Numbered from the stretch's first letter, positions 1 to 10,481 are shown. The stretch: DNA of 64,000 nucleotides from Pseudeuparius sepicola (GCA_963920635.1 OY987298.1:3658001-3722000); one strand, 5' to 3'. Translations and numbers: made by a program. Notes: a model not told the origin generated them from the sequence alone.

Positions 1-684
1 ACCTACTGCTACTTTCAGTGTTAAATTTGGTTCTATAAGGCTTATAATGGTCTCTGTTTAACTATTGTTGAGCGCCTATCCTTTCCACTCACTTCAAAAT
101 GTTATGGTTGGGCATGTCACAGGGCATGTGAATATTTTTGCTAAGTATAATAATAGATGTGTCGCTAACCATACTCGAAATTGTGTGTGGCAAGAAAATT
201 TTTCCGCAAGTATGAACAAGATACCTTAAAAAAATTCACGGGCCTTCGAAATACTCCTAAATAAGCAATGTTGTTTGCATAAAAAAAACTTTTTTTTTTA
301 TTTCCAAAAATTACGAGAAAAAAGTTTAAAACAATATGCCCGTGTCACATAAAAGTATATTTTGTTAAAATTTCCGCGGAATAAAATAAAATATGCTAAT
401 AAATTTCGTAATTGTGGGTCGTGTCGATTCTGTTCTATATTTGCATCATGGCGTCTCTTAGTAGATTACCTACCCTTAAAAGCTTTGGCGACTATAATAT
501 CACTTAGAGTAATGTTACATAAATTGAAACAATGCTATAAACCTTCTGTAGTATTTTTTTTATAAAACTATAAGTTTGATTGAATGATTTTCAATTTATT
601 TTAACCCGTTTCACTTTTACACAGTTTCAACCAATTTCTTCTCATTAACAACACATACTTCACTTATTTTTACTCTCCTGTTAT
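1..684. other. AT-rich stretch without recognisable gene
   Basis: Low-complexity AT-rich DNA with homopolymer A/T runs. I see no transposase, RNA or splice-bounded exon on either strand. It ends where the first hAT terminal sequence CACGGGCGTAGCCAGG begins at 685. Confidence 0.5.
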
Positions 685-872
685 CACGGGCGTAGCCAGG
701 ATTTAGTTTTGGGGGGGTTTAGTTTGAGAAGTAAATGAAACAACAAAAATATACTTACATGAAATTTAATATCTATATATTCATCCGAAAAACTACGACA
801 TATTTATAAAGTTCTTAACTTTAAATGAAATGGATAAATTAATTTCGTTCCTCTGCGCTAAATCTAAAACCA

Positions 873-1145
873 TTAAAGAAGAAATCTTCGGCTTTTTCTT
901 TTAAATATATCCACTACTTCATCTGCATGAATTTCTGTTCCATAGTGAATGTTCATTAGAGCCAAACCATTAAGTCTGTTTTCACTTGTAGTGTTTCGTA
1001 AATAGTTTTTCAGTCTCCTTAGGCTCGAGAAAGACCTTTCTGGGGTAGCAGTGGATACAGGAATGGTAGCCAAGATTTGTAGTAATGTGTAAATATTAGG
1101 ATAAAGGTTTTTATCGCACATATCTAGGCATTGCCTCTTATACAT
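873..1145 (-). pseudogene. hAT transposase C-terminal fragment, copy 1
   Basis: A minus-strand frame of 90 codons ends in the hAT C-terminal dimerisation domain. Recognisable pieces are ATIPVSTATPERSFSSLRRL followed by NYLRNTTSENRLNGLALMNI, the signature region of hAT transposases of the ZMYM/52-kDa-repressor-like type. The DDE catalytic core and the N-terminal zinc finger are absent. Its first codons (MYKRQ) come from the spacer, so the start is an artefact of the rearrangement. It is a transposon relic, not a host gene. Confidence 0.85.
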
Positions 1146-1562
1146 TTTTCATTCGTTTTTTAATATAATGCTCTACATCATGCAGGTATCAACAATAATA
1201 AGTGCTTAATCAGCCATCTTTAAAATGAAAACATATTTGTATAAGTAATTCAAATAAAATTCCTGGGTATTCTACCAATTTGTATTTAAAAACGAAGAGC
1301 CAAAAGCTATCCTTTTTTTTATAAAAATGTTTACAACGTACGTTTCGGCTTTTAAGCCATCTTCAGGTACATGTTAAAAAGTTGTCAGTATTTTTGAATC
1401 ATAACGCTCATATGAACGTTATGTTATAAATACGGTTCTTTAAATAAACCTCTACGTCGTATTCAAAAAGATTAACAAGTTTCTTTAAAAAGCCAAAATA
1501 AATTCAAACATATTTGTTGTGGAGGATATAATTATTTTAAACAAAGAGATGTTTCATGTTAG
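1135..1562. repeat. Spacer of tandem unit, copy 1 (Penelope-like 3' end?)
   Basis: About 430 bp separating hAT-derived segments, repeated at 2014-2441. It is AT-rich and contains a minus-strand hammerhead-type motif. Hammerhead ribozymes are established components of Penelope-like element terminal repeats and retrozymes, so this may be the 3' end of such an element. No coding region confirms that. Confidence 0.5.
1327..1372 (-). ncRNA. Hammerhead ribozyme motif, copy 1
   Basis: The minus strand reads CUGAAGA (core CUGANGA), then stem II GGCUU/AAGCC with a two-base loop, then GAAAC. A three-pair stem III closed by a UA loop follows, and then the GUU cleavage triplet. Stem I can form from UAC/GUA and AUG/CAU with an AA bulge. 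All invariant core bases are present. The very short stem III is typical of type-I hammerheads of Penelope-like elements and retrozymes, which often act as dimers. Activity is inferred, not shown. Confidence 0.7.
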
Positions 1563-1751
1563 CACGGGCGTAGCCAGGATTTAGTTTTGGGGGGGGTTTA
1601 GTTTGAGAAGTAAATAAAACAACAAAAATATACTTACATGAAATTTAATATCTATATATTCATCCGAAAAACTACGACATATTTATAAAGTTCTTAACTT
1701 TAAATGAAATGGATAAATTAATTTCGTTCCTCTGCGCTAAATCTAAAACCA

Positions 1752-2024
1752 TTAAAGAAGAAATCTTCGGCTTTTTCTTTTAAATATATCCACTACTTCA
1801 TCTGCATGAATTTCTGTTCCATAGTGAATGTTCATTAGAGCCAAACCATTAAGTCTGTTTTCACTTGTAGTGTTTCGTAAATAGTTTTTCAGTCTCCTTA
1901 GGCTCGAGAAAGACCTTTCTGGGGTAGCAGTGGATACAGGAATGGTAGCCAAGATTTGTAGTAATGTGTAAATATTAGGATAAAGGTTTTTATCGCACAT
2001 ATCTAGGCATTGCCTGTTATACAT
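1752..2024 (-). pseudogene. hAT transposase C-terminal fragment, copy 2
   Basis: Second tandem copy of the 90-codon hAT dimerisation fragment, identical to copy 1 except for one residue in the spacer-derived start (MYNRQ). It has no catalytic core and is a by-product of the 879-bp tandem duplication. Confidence 0.85.
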
Positions 2025-2205
2025 TTTTCATTCGTTTTTTAATATAATGCTCTACATCATGCAGGTATCAACAATAATAAGTGCTTAATCAGCCATCTTT
2101 AAAATGAAAACATATTTGTATAAGTAATTCAAATAAAATTCCTGGGTATTCTACCAATTTGTATTTAAAAACGAAGAGCCAAAAGCTATCCTTTTTTTTA
2201 TAAAA

Positions 2206-2251
2206 ATGTTTACAACGTACGTTTCGGCTTTTAAGCCATCTTCAGGTACAT
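2206..2251 (-). ncRNA. Hammerhead ribozyme motif, copy 2
   Basis: Exact tandem duplicate (offset 879 bp) of the motif at 1327-1372. It has the same CUGAAGA, GGCUU/AAGCC stem II, GAAAC and GUU cleavage triplet on the minus strand. Two directly repeated motifs mean a transcript through this array could in principle be cut into 879-nt units (inference). Confidence 0.7.
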
Positions 2252-2441
2252 GTTAAAAAGTTGTCAGTATTTTTGAATCATAACGCTCATATGAACGTTA
2301 TGTTATAAATACGGTTCTTTAAATAAACCTCTACGTCGTATTCAAAAAGATTAACAAGTTTCTTTAAAAAGCCAAAATAAATTCAAACATATTTGTTGTG
2401 GAGGATATAATTATTTTAAACAAAGAGATGTTTCATGTTAG

Positions 2442-3124
2442 CACGGGCGTAGCCAGGATTTAGTTTTGGGGGGGGGTTTAGTTTGAGAAGTAAATAAAAC
2501 AACAAAAATATACTTACATGAAATTTAATATCTATATATTCATCCGAAAAACTACGACATATTTATAAAGTTCTTAACTTTAAATGAAATGGATAAATTA
2601 ATTTCGTTCCTCTGCGCTAAATCTAAAACCATTAAAGAAGAAATCTTCGGCTTTTTCTTTTAAATGTATCCACTACTTCATCTGCATGAATTTCTGTTCC
2701 ATAGTGAATGTTCATTAGAGCCAAACCATTAAGTCTGTTTTCACTTGTAGTGTTTCGTAAATAGTTTTTCAGTCTCCTTAGGCTCGAGAAAGACCTTTCT
2801 AGGGTAGCAGTGGATACAGGAATGGTAGCCAAGATTTGTAGTAATGTGTAAATATTAGGATAAAGGTTTTTATCGCACATATCTAGGCATTCCAAACTAG
2901 ATTTCGGGGTAGGCAGTCTTCTTATCAGCATGCAAGGTAGCTGAAGCTTTGATAGCTAAATCCAAATTTGTTTCTTTATTAGAAACCCCTTGACCTTGAC
3001 TACACCACTTTTTCCAGTAGTCCATACCTTTAAGTTTATCACCCTTCCTTTTTTTCCCCTCCATTTTTCGACAGTAATAATGATTCACGTATCTATCCTT
3101 AACAAGGTCATCGAATAACAGCGC
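2442..3124 (-). mobile_element. hAT element copy 3, internally deleted and 5'-truncated
   Basis: Starts with the terminal repeat CACGGGCGTAGCCAGG. It then carries the C-terminal dimerisation fragment (2632-2931) joined to an N-terminal transposase fragment (2897-3088, containing YYCRKMEGKKRKGDK and WCSQGQGVSNKE) in a different frame. The middle of the transposase is missing. Compared with the copy at 50860-51993 it breaks off at about 3124, where the two sequences stop matching, so its 5' end is lost. The junction is the same as in that distant copy. Confidence 0.85.
2632..3088 (-). pseudogene. hAT transposase remnant (N- and C-terminal pieces)
   Basis: Two overlapping minus-strand frames. 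The upstream piece (2897-3088) matches the beginning of the same transposase seen at 51310-51552. The downstream piece (2632-2931) holds the dimerisation domain. The frames do not join, and the DDE core that should lie between them is absent, so no functional transposase can be made. One substitution (STATLERS for STATPERS) separates it from copies 1 and 2. Confidence 0.8.
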
Positions 3125-3485
3125 AGTTAGCTCCAGGGTTTTATAGAAGTAATTAGGAATGCTGATATATAACTCGGGAAATCATAGTTTTATAATATAG
3201 GTATTGGAAACTCTTATACAAACATGTTATATATCTTGTAGTAACGAACACTCCAAGTGCTATAACATGGTGTTGGAATCATTTACACCACTTAATTATA
3301 ACCCTAGTACCTATATTGATATTATATAACCCTTATAAACTCCAATTACTGGAGATGATAACCGGTTCTTTTCATATAAAACTCCGCAACCTTTATATGA
3401 CATTTATATAACTAGGTATCACTTGTGATAACGAAAAATGTTTATTGGGTACATGACAATCCGGGCAATAAATAGTTAGTACCAA
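3125..3485. other. Unassigned AT-rich repeat-like stretch
   Basis: Contains several dispersed words of the TTATATA/TATAAC type in both orientations, similar in style to the interior of the 25463-27447 element, but no TIR or gene can be defined. It may be a fragment of an element of that class. Confidence 0.3.
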
Positions 3486-3577
3486 GGCACTGAAGTTCAA
3501 CTTTTTACGACTCATGCGGAATTTAGTTCGCAAATAAACCACATGAGTCATAAAAATAACTTCAGTGCCGAGGTAGA
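3486..3577. repeat. Hairpin with GGCACTGAAGTT ends
   Basis: The arms pair ACTGAAGTT with AACTTCAGT, and then pair an ACTCATG-type word with its inverse, around a loop of about 25 nt. The same hairpin occurs at 55078-55185, and half-versions with CGGTACTGAGGTTCC occur at about 39565 and 40850. Confidence 0.75.
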
Positions 3578-3634
3578 TATTATCATCTTTTTTTTAATCG
3601 AAAAAAAAAAAAATGTTTTATTAGGCAAAAAAAT

Positions 3635-3737
3635 ATAATCATAAGAGATCACCCGTCCAAGAACCGACTGCGCGCGGCAATGCTTGACTTTGACGATCGC
3701 TCTACCTAGGTCAAGTATGACGAGGCACGGCGCTTCC
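3635..3737 (-). repeat. 5S rRNA-derived sequence (SINE3-like head)
   Basis: On the minus strand, from GCGATCGTC through CAAAGTCAAGCATTGCC and CAGTCGGTTCTTGGACGGG, the order and spacing of 5S rRNA is followed without gaps for about 58 nt, at roughly two-thirds identity to my recollection of insect 5S. The 5S A-box (AAGCA..G), intermediate element and C-box (GGTT..CTTGGA.GGG) are all recognisable. It is too diverged for a functional 5S gene. 5S-derived SINEs (SINE3) are a known class, and this could be a relative or an old 5S pseudogene. Confidence 0.6.
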
Positions 3738-4002
3738 CAACAGAAACTCCAAACTGCTGCCTGTTGTGCAGCCTCCATGATCAATAGATTGATATTAAAA
3801 CATACCAAAATATTTATACTGAAAGATTGCGCTGCTATAGGTAACAATTTCGCAATGTGTACGAAAAGTTAAATGGGCCTTTATTGGCCGGGTTTTGAAT
3901 ATTTTGTCACTTTTGACGGGCGATGGCTCCGCGTTGGATGTTTACATCTCGCCAAGACCTACTTATTCAAAAAATCGTAAAATAATGGGCTACTTCAGTG
4001 CC

Positions 4003-4436
4003 GATTTCGAGAAAATGTTATTTTGTGTAATTTTTTCGATATTGTTCCTCTTTTGCAAAATAGCAATTCACAAGAAAGTTTTTTTCAGATCATTTGGCAT
4101 GTAGTCATTACAAGAAATTTGTTGGGCAATCGATAGTATTTGAAAAAAAAAACGCATACACAATAATAGTTATTTATATTGCCAGATGCGTAAGTGCACT
4201 TTTTTTTGTTCCTCAGAGGCCAAAACAGAGCTTACGCATCGTGCAATGTATTACATTTTTCCTGCTACCGACAGTTCTCGGTTATAGGTACTTTGAATAA
4301 AACCCTAAATATATAAATATGGAGTAGATTGTGAGTAGGAATGATCTTCAAAATAACCTTTGTTCAATTACTAAAAATGATAATCAGTGATAATATAAGA
4401 GGCAGAATGCAGCGATAATAAAAAATAAATAAAAAA
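4003..4436. other. Unassigned AT-rich stretch
   Basis: No conserved domain, RNA fold or TIR found on either strand. The short open frames here have random-looking composition. Confidence 0.4.
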
Positions 4437-4507
4437 TGTGAGATTTGAACCCTGGATCTACGAATTACTAATCGCGTTCTCTCACCCTACAGGTAGCGAG
4501 GTGCCTG
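4437..4507 (-). repeat. tRNA-like sequence, degenerate SINE head?
   Basis: On the minus strand there is a B-box-like GGTTCAAATC preceded, about 30 nt upstream, by an A-box-like TCGCTACCTGTAGGGTGAG. The order and spacing fit a tRNA, but the T stem has mismatches and the acceptor stem does not form. It is therefore better read as a decayed tRNA-derived SINE head or tRNA pseudogene. Confidence 0.4.
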
Positions 4508-4594
4508 TCAAATTTGTTCTGTTATGCGGCTCTTATTTGACATTGACAATATTAATTTTTCTTTGGAATAATTCGTGTTCTTTATGATCAAAAC

Positions 4595-6786
4595 TAGAGG
4601 CCCTGTATGACACAAAAAGTGGCAGTTATTCGTTTTAACAGAGGTTGGACAACGATCGGATCTCTCTCTCTGGCGAGGGTCTTATTTTCCCTATGAAATT
4701 CATTTTGTGCAACAGACATATATTTTTTCGCTCTTTCTAGCATTCCCCTAGCAGCATAATGTATCAAAATTTGATTTTAAGGTTAAGCTAATGACAGTTA
4801 ACTGCCAGATGAGAATGTATAAAAATATAGATAAAACCAATAAAGAGGTAAATAGGTTAGGTAGTGTAGTATGTTAGTTGCAATGCTTCACTAATAATTA
4901 TTATTGAAGTTTGAATGGAAAAGTGAAGAAACATATAATTTGTTCCAAAAAAACAGCAATTTTAGGATATCAGGATAAAAACATTTATTAAATTTTTGTA
5001 GGAGGGTGGTAGGTAATGTAGATAGGTATGTACATAAAATTAAACAAGGCTCTAGCATACCAACTAACCAAACTTTCGAATATTTCAATAGGAATCGTAG
5101 CTGCAATAATAATTTTTATTATTTTTATTTAAAAATAAAAAAGGTCTTTTAAATGGTTTTACGGTATGGTTTCGTTTCTTCAAACTCTCTTCTTATTCGT
5201 ACCATCATAATTTTAAGACAATTAATACTAAAATTTGTACATAACAAAAAGTTGGAAAGTTTGTTTTGGTAATATGAATCAACCACTAATAATAGGAATT
5301 AGGCTGAATAAAAAAATGAGTACCTAGGTATTTAATATCGATATATTAGTCTCTCATTCTTTTTTTTTGTAAAATAAAAGTTAATAACTTTTTAATTCAA
5401 GAGAGATCATCTACATTTCAATAAAGAAGACAACAGTATTTTTGTTTTCAAAGATATATTACAAGTAAATAGAAAAAATATCAAACTAGTACAAGTTCTC
5501 ACAAATTTATACATATTTAATAATTGTTCTTTCTTGCTAAAGTCACGTTCATCAAACGTTGCAGGAGATGATCCTTTCTTCAGCACAACCTGACACTCAA
5601 AATCCATGTCGGAGAAGTGAACCTGTGAAAGTTAAAGAACTATAAATTTAAGCTACCTAAACATAATAAAACGCTGCCATCAAATGCTATTTTTTTATCA
5701 GCAAGAAATTTGTAATGGAATATAAGCTCACACATTTAACTGACTACACAAAAAGGGTTCTTTATATTCCCACCCGTGTTAACTTCTTTTTTGTCCGATT
5801 TTGTTGGTCTTGGTGTAAAATAAAATTCCTTCAAAACTGCTTCTCTCTAACAGTTGTTATAAATTCTAAAATATCCTTAGAAGTAAGATTTTGTAAGTAT
5901 TTTATTGCTATTTATTCGTGGCGTTTTTTTCTATAGGAGGTTTCGAAAAAATGTATTAGAACAAGTATTTACGAATTACATATTACACTCTCTTTCCAAA
6001 TTTCACGATAGGAAGAATTTTCTAATTGCAAACAACTTTTTTCGTATTTTTTAGTTTTCTCCTTTCGAGAAGCAACGAAAATTAAAAAAAAATTAACAAA
6101 ATAGGTCAAAAAATTATGGAGGTGGAAGTTTTGATGAGGAAGATCCTGTATAGTTTTCTGGAATACCTACGTCTCTTCGTTATGAGAATTTTGTAGTAGA
6201 ACAATTTCCTTGAAGGGTAAAAATTTTAATTTTATATCTTTAACATTGGGAAATTTTCATAAGAATTCCCTTATGGACTTTTATTGAAAACAAATAGGTA
6301 CTAAGATTTAATAGGTATTAATTTAGGTATCTTATGTTTTGTCGCTGATGCAGATTGAGAAAATTATTTTAATTATTATTAAAATCACAGATCAAACAAA
6401 AAATAAAAAGGAACTAGAGATACATATGTAATTAAATTTACTTACCTCGCAAATTTTCGTATCATTTCCAACTCTCATGTTAGGGTATTTCATTTGCACC
6501 ATCGTGCTCGTTCTTCTGCGCTTTTTGGAAATGGTGTTAAGAAAAATTCATCCCGCTCAGAATTCTTGCAGTTTCTTATTACACAAGATGTTATTTTTAA
6601 CTGTTAACATTCCTTTTTGCAAAAGAAATTGAGCACGCTCAATAATTTGTCGACAGTTTGTTGACAAACTGGCACCCGCCAAGATAAGAATATAATAAAA
6701 ACAATGTTACTAGATCTGCCAAAATCTGTTGTCCAGCCTCTGTTAAAACGAATAACTGTCACTTTTCGTGTCATACAGGGCCTCTA
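4595..6786. mobile_element. Non-autonomous hAT-type element, 2.2 kb
   Basis: Flanked by a perfect 8-bp direct duplication ATCAAAAC (4587-4594 and 6787-6794). It begins TAGAGGCCCTGTATGACAC, and the right end is the inverse of the same sequence. The TIR similarity continues for about 50 bp (through GTTATTCGTTTTAACAGAGG). An 8-bp TSD and a T/CAG-type start are the hallmarks of the hAT superfamily. I see no transposase inside, only AT-rich filler with short open frames, so it must depend on a transposase supplied elsewhere. Confidence 0.85.
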
Positions 6787-6794
6787 ATCAAAAC

Positions 6795-7311
6795 CAGTTT
6801 GTAAAATGATTGTTGTGAAACCTATTAAAATTGACGCAAAAATGGCGTTGCTACATATATTTTATTAACGGTTTTAAGGTCCTTGCTGCGTAAGGGTTGC
6901 TAAGCAATACTTTTTGTACCTAGCAACCACTTTCGCAGCTAGCAACCAAAATAACAGGGCACCTCGAACATTTGACTTTCGCTTTCGGGCCTGTTGGCGA
7001 GCATGTAAAGTGAACTTACGGGGGAGGGAGCAGGAAAAATTCATCAGTCGAAATAGTGAAATGAGGGTGCTGTTTAGGGGTTGAAACTGTTTTTTTTTTA
7101 TTTTCGGCAAAGCGTCACATCCTAGCAGAAAATGTCCTACACAAAAGTTGTAGATATTAAAATAATCTAAAACTTTCATATAGGTAAGGCGTTTTCCAAC
7201 ATAACCTCAAATTTTCCGAGAAAATGAGATAAAGATAAAAACGAAAAATCGGTTTTCCGATATTGTCTCGGAAAATTTGATTTTATGGTGAAAAATGACT
7301 TTTAGATTTTT
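6795..7311. other. Unassigned stretch between elements
   Basis: Holds a moderately GC-rich patch (about 6870-7030) and the diverged outer arm of the following foldback. A 101-codon minus-strand frame (6874-7179) has no recognisable domain and I do not call it a gene. Confidence 0.35.
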
Positions 7312-8138
7312 TTAATATACAGTGCCATTTACGTGTGCAACATATTGGACTTTTTTTTTCTTAATTGTACAACCAAAATACAGATATTGCCGAAAGTTGA
7401 TGCATGTTCAATAATCATATTAGGTGCACTTAGAATAGTTGCAAGTTAAACAGCATACAGGGTAGGTCAAAAAACATAAAAATTTTACAAGAGTAGAGTA
7501 CCCTTATTTCAAAGAATGCAGCAAAAGGTTATTAAGAAAAGTTGTTTAGAATTAAAGGCTATGCCTAAATACAAAATTTAGACTCATAAGAAAAAATTTT
7601 TCCGTCAATTAATTTCCACAGGTTATAAAAATGTTGCACCTTAAATGAGACTTTTTTAATATACACATTATCATTACTAATGTTTTACCTTGTTCAGAAG
7701 ATTTTTCGCGAAATTTTAAAGTTTTGTTTATTATCGTTGCAACAAAAATGAATTTTGTGATTCCCTAAAAAATTAAAAATCTAAGTTAATTTTGCAAATA
7801 TGTTTGAATTTGAACAAAGTTATGCGAAATTGATTTAATTTTGATTGATTTATGAAATTGTTTAAGGTGAATATTAAAACAATGTTTTTCAAAAATATAT
7901 TTTTTTCTTAGGAGGCCATGTTTTGGTATTTAGGCATAACTTTTAATTCTAGACAACTTTCCTTAATAATATTTTTCTGAATTTTCTGAAATAAGGGTAC
8001 TTTATATTTTTTGAACTACCCTGTATGCTGTTCGACTTGATTATCGAATATTCACCAACTTTTGGGAATATTTGTATTTTCGTTGTGCAATTAATAAAAA
8101 AAAAATCCCATATGTTGCACACTTAAATGACAACTTTT
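7312..8138. mobile_element. Foldback (long inverted repeat) element
   Basis: The left arm (about 7312-7570) and right arm (about 7920-8138) are inverted and diverged copies. Shared landmarks are GTGTGCAACATATTGG against CATATGTTGCACAC, ACAGGGTAGGTCAAA against TTGAACTACCCTGTA, and AGGCTATGCCTAAATAC against its inverse. A loop of about 350 bp separates them. There is no coding sequence. The family resembles other CAGGG-type foldbacks in the window, so it is probably a mariner-derived MITE. Confidence 0.65.
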
Positions 8139-8309
8139 GCTTAGGATATTTTTTTCTAGGTCACATTTCGCCGAAAATCCAACAATTTAGTTTTTATGTT
8201 TTTTTTATCTTTGTTGTGACTAAGTAAATTTTCCTGCCGGTCCTTGCCTGTTTCCAAATATGATTTGGCACCAGTCTAAAAAACCAACGACGAACTAATT
8301 CTCCCCATT

Positions 8310-8640
8310 GATAAAATCCTTCCTGCGAAGTGAAAATCTCCGGTGATCTCCGACAAGCTCTTTCAGAATCAATCTGCGGCCGTCGATCGGTCGGGCGGGC
8401 CGCCGGGCCGGCTCCGGGCGCCCGGAAAATTAGCGGGCCGGAGGATCCCGGATTCCCCCGGAGCCATAACTGTCAGTCGGCCGCGCGATTGAGGTTTCCG
8501 GCCGGTCGGACGGCGGGCGGTTTCTTTGCCGGCCTTCCGATTCCATCAGTTTTCGGGGAATAAAGAAATCAAGACGCGCGCGATTGGCGGGATCGGACGT
8601 TTCTTTTTCGGGTTCAGAAGGTGGAACTAAAAACTGCATT
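8310..8640. other. GC- and CpG-rich island
   Basis: A sharply bounded stretch rich in CGG, CCGG and GGCC words, between AT-rich flanks. Open frames exist on both strands (8330-8563 plus, 8430-8639 minus), but they overlap and have arginine/proline/glycine-rich composition expected of any GC-rich DNA. It could be a CpG island, a conserved host segment or part of an unrecognised element. No domain was recognised. Confidence 0.45.
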
Positions 8641-8857
8641 ATTTTTTAAAATAGGACTTAAAAAGCCTCACGACCGTCATATGAAAAGCTCAGAAATCGG
8701 CGCTAAACGACATTTTAACAAGATCTTATAATATAATATATTATACATATTATGTATAATATGTTAAAGACTATTTTGAATTTGCTTCGTTTATAAACAA
8801 CCTACAAATACCAGAAAATCATATTATTATTAGCTTGGACGTAAAATCACTTTTTAC

Positions 8858-9800
8858 CAGGGACTCTTTAAAATAAGGGAACCCAGCATGTCTTAGTCTA
8901 TGACATAGGAAAAGTGAATCCTTCAGGGGAAGTTTGTTTTCTGTATACTCCAAGGAGACCACATAAGTGGGCTGGTACAAGGTTATGTTAATATGTCAGT
9001 GTCCAACTTCCATCAGGTTTTTTGTGACATGCCAATGCTATAGGTTCCAAAGGAGGCAAAATATTTCCCATTATAATTCACAATTTATAAGTTTTCTAAC
9101 TTCCAGATAGTCAATTAAAGGTAATGCGGCCGCCTGTACTAGTCTTAATAACCAGATTTTTATTGTATCACCTTTAGTAATCCTACAATTCCCATTACTT
9201 GGGCATTACGTATAAATGGTATTTCGTAAATTTTAAATTATTAAGCAGGTAGCTTCAGCCAGGTGTTTTTTAAGGAGTTTTTATCTACGACTATAAGTTT
9301 ATTTTAAGTTTGTGAGGTACCTTGGGAGAAAAATAAAATTACAAAAATTTTATAATGAGCACCGAGAAAAAATACCACTAGATCTAATCTTATTTTATAG
9401 TCCATCCCGAAATCTGTGAAAGTTTTTTGGGTAGATACATTCAACAAGGGAAGAAAGTTCAAGTATACCTACATATTACAAATATTAATACATATTAAAT
9501 AAGCAAAATCGGCACTGACTATACTTATTACTTAAGTTCGTGGAAATAATTGTTGGAAATCAATTTCAAATAAAAATAAATTTGTTTCATTTGACCGTTG
9601 CCATATTATGCACTTGTAGACACAACATTGTCAAGTCTAATTTTTAGAAATCATGGAAACCATTGTTAATTTTTACTAACAATCAAAGTACCTGTTATAT
9701 TCATATAGAATCTCCAATAAAATGGCATACTTGGCATCACTGAGACCATTAGAACGAGGAAAGAATAGGCCTCACTTTGGAAAGTATAATGCCTTTAAAT
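8858..9800. mobile_element. hAT MITE nested in the Penelope-like element
   Basis: Begins CAGGGACTCTTTAAAATAAG exactly at the point where the RT frame is interrupted. It is homologous along its length to the complete copy at 34311-35297. The right terminal repeat has been lost or rearranged (a short insertion near 9768 and a deletion in the GCTGGGTCCCC region), so its right edge is approximate. It encodes no protein. Confidence 0.8.
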
Positions 9801-10481
9801 TTAATTATTAATAGTGTTAGTAAACCGTGGGATATTATTTCAACTAATTGTGATATTTCCCTAACGAAATTTAGGTATTGAATTGCTAAATTATTACTTT
9901 TAGTTCCAATTACTTTTCTTTTGATAATAAATTTTATAAGCAAATTTTTGGAACTATAATGGGTGGTACTATTTTACCCATAATATCTCAATATGTGATG
10001 GATGACCTTATAGGTGAATGTTGGTCTAGAATTTCTAAAATATGTACTTAGATGTTATTTTGTTGTATTCCCAATAACAAAGTGGATTAAATTTTAACAA
10101 TTTTTAACAACTACAACTCTTTGTTTCAATTCACTAGTGACTTTGAGAATAATAATTCAATGCCTTTTTTAGATACAAAGATTTAAAAAAAAGAAAATAT
10201 CACTTTGATTACTGATTGGTTCATAAAATGGACAAATTCTGACAGATACATAAATTATTATAAAGAGATATTCTTATACCAAAAAATTCCTCAATAAAAT
10301 AATTAATATAAATAAAATAATTGATATAATAATAACACGAGAACAAGTCAAACATGCAAAATCAAACTAATAATTGAGCTAATATCATTTTTTTATATAG
10401 ATGTACCATTTATAAAAGGATTAACTACAAATTTTTTTAAAAATTTCGAAAAAGAACAAAATATTAAAATCTATTGGAAAA

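Larger units (their letters stand above)
685..2441. repeat. Tandem repeat, two 879-bp units (hAT end + spacer)
   Basis: Two nearly identical units start at 685 and 1563, and a third copy of the first half starts at 2442. Each unit consists of about 450 bp of a hAT transposon 3' end followed by about 430 bp of unrelated spacer carrying a hammerhead motif. Differences between the units are only a few substitutions (for example GCCTCTTAT versus GCCTGTTAT) and length changes in the G run after the terminal repeat. This indicates recent tandem duplication. Unequal exchange or replication slippage are both possible mechanisms (inference). Confidence 0.9.
3486..4002. mobile_element. 517-bp TIR element with 5S-like core, copy A
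   Basis: Bounded by inverted GGCACTGAAGT sequences (3486-3496 and 3992-4002). Next to the left end a second inverted copy (AACTTCAGTGCC, about 3562) makes a hairpin. The centre contains a minus-strand 5S-rRNA-like stretch. A second, reverse-oriented copy lies at about 53440-55190 and shares the whole internal sequence. The combination of TIRs and a pol III-type promoter suggests a composite element or a SINE trapped in a MITE. No target duplication is clear. Confidence 0.6.

Noticed and set aside
3635..3737. Functional 5S rRNA gene
   Set aside because: About one third of positions differ from 5S and the ends are not preserved, so it is a derived repeat at best.
8330..8639. Arginine/proline-rich proteins on both strands
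   Set aside because: The open frames overlap on opposite strands in a GC-rich island and show only the amino-acid bias of that composition.
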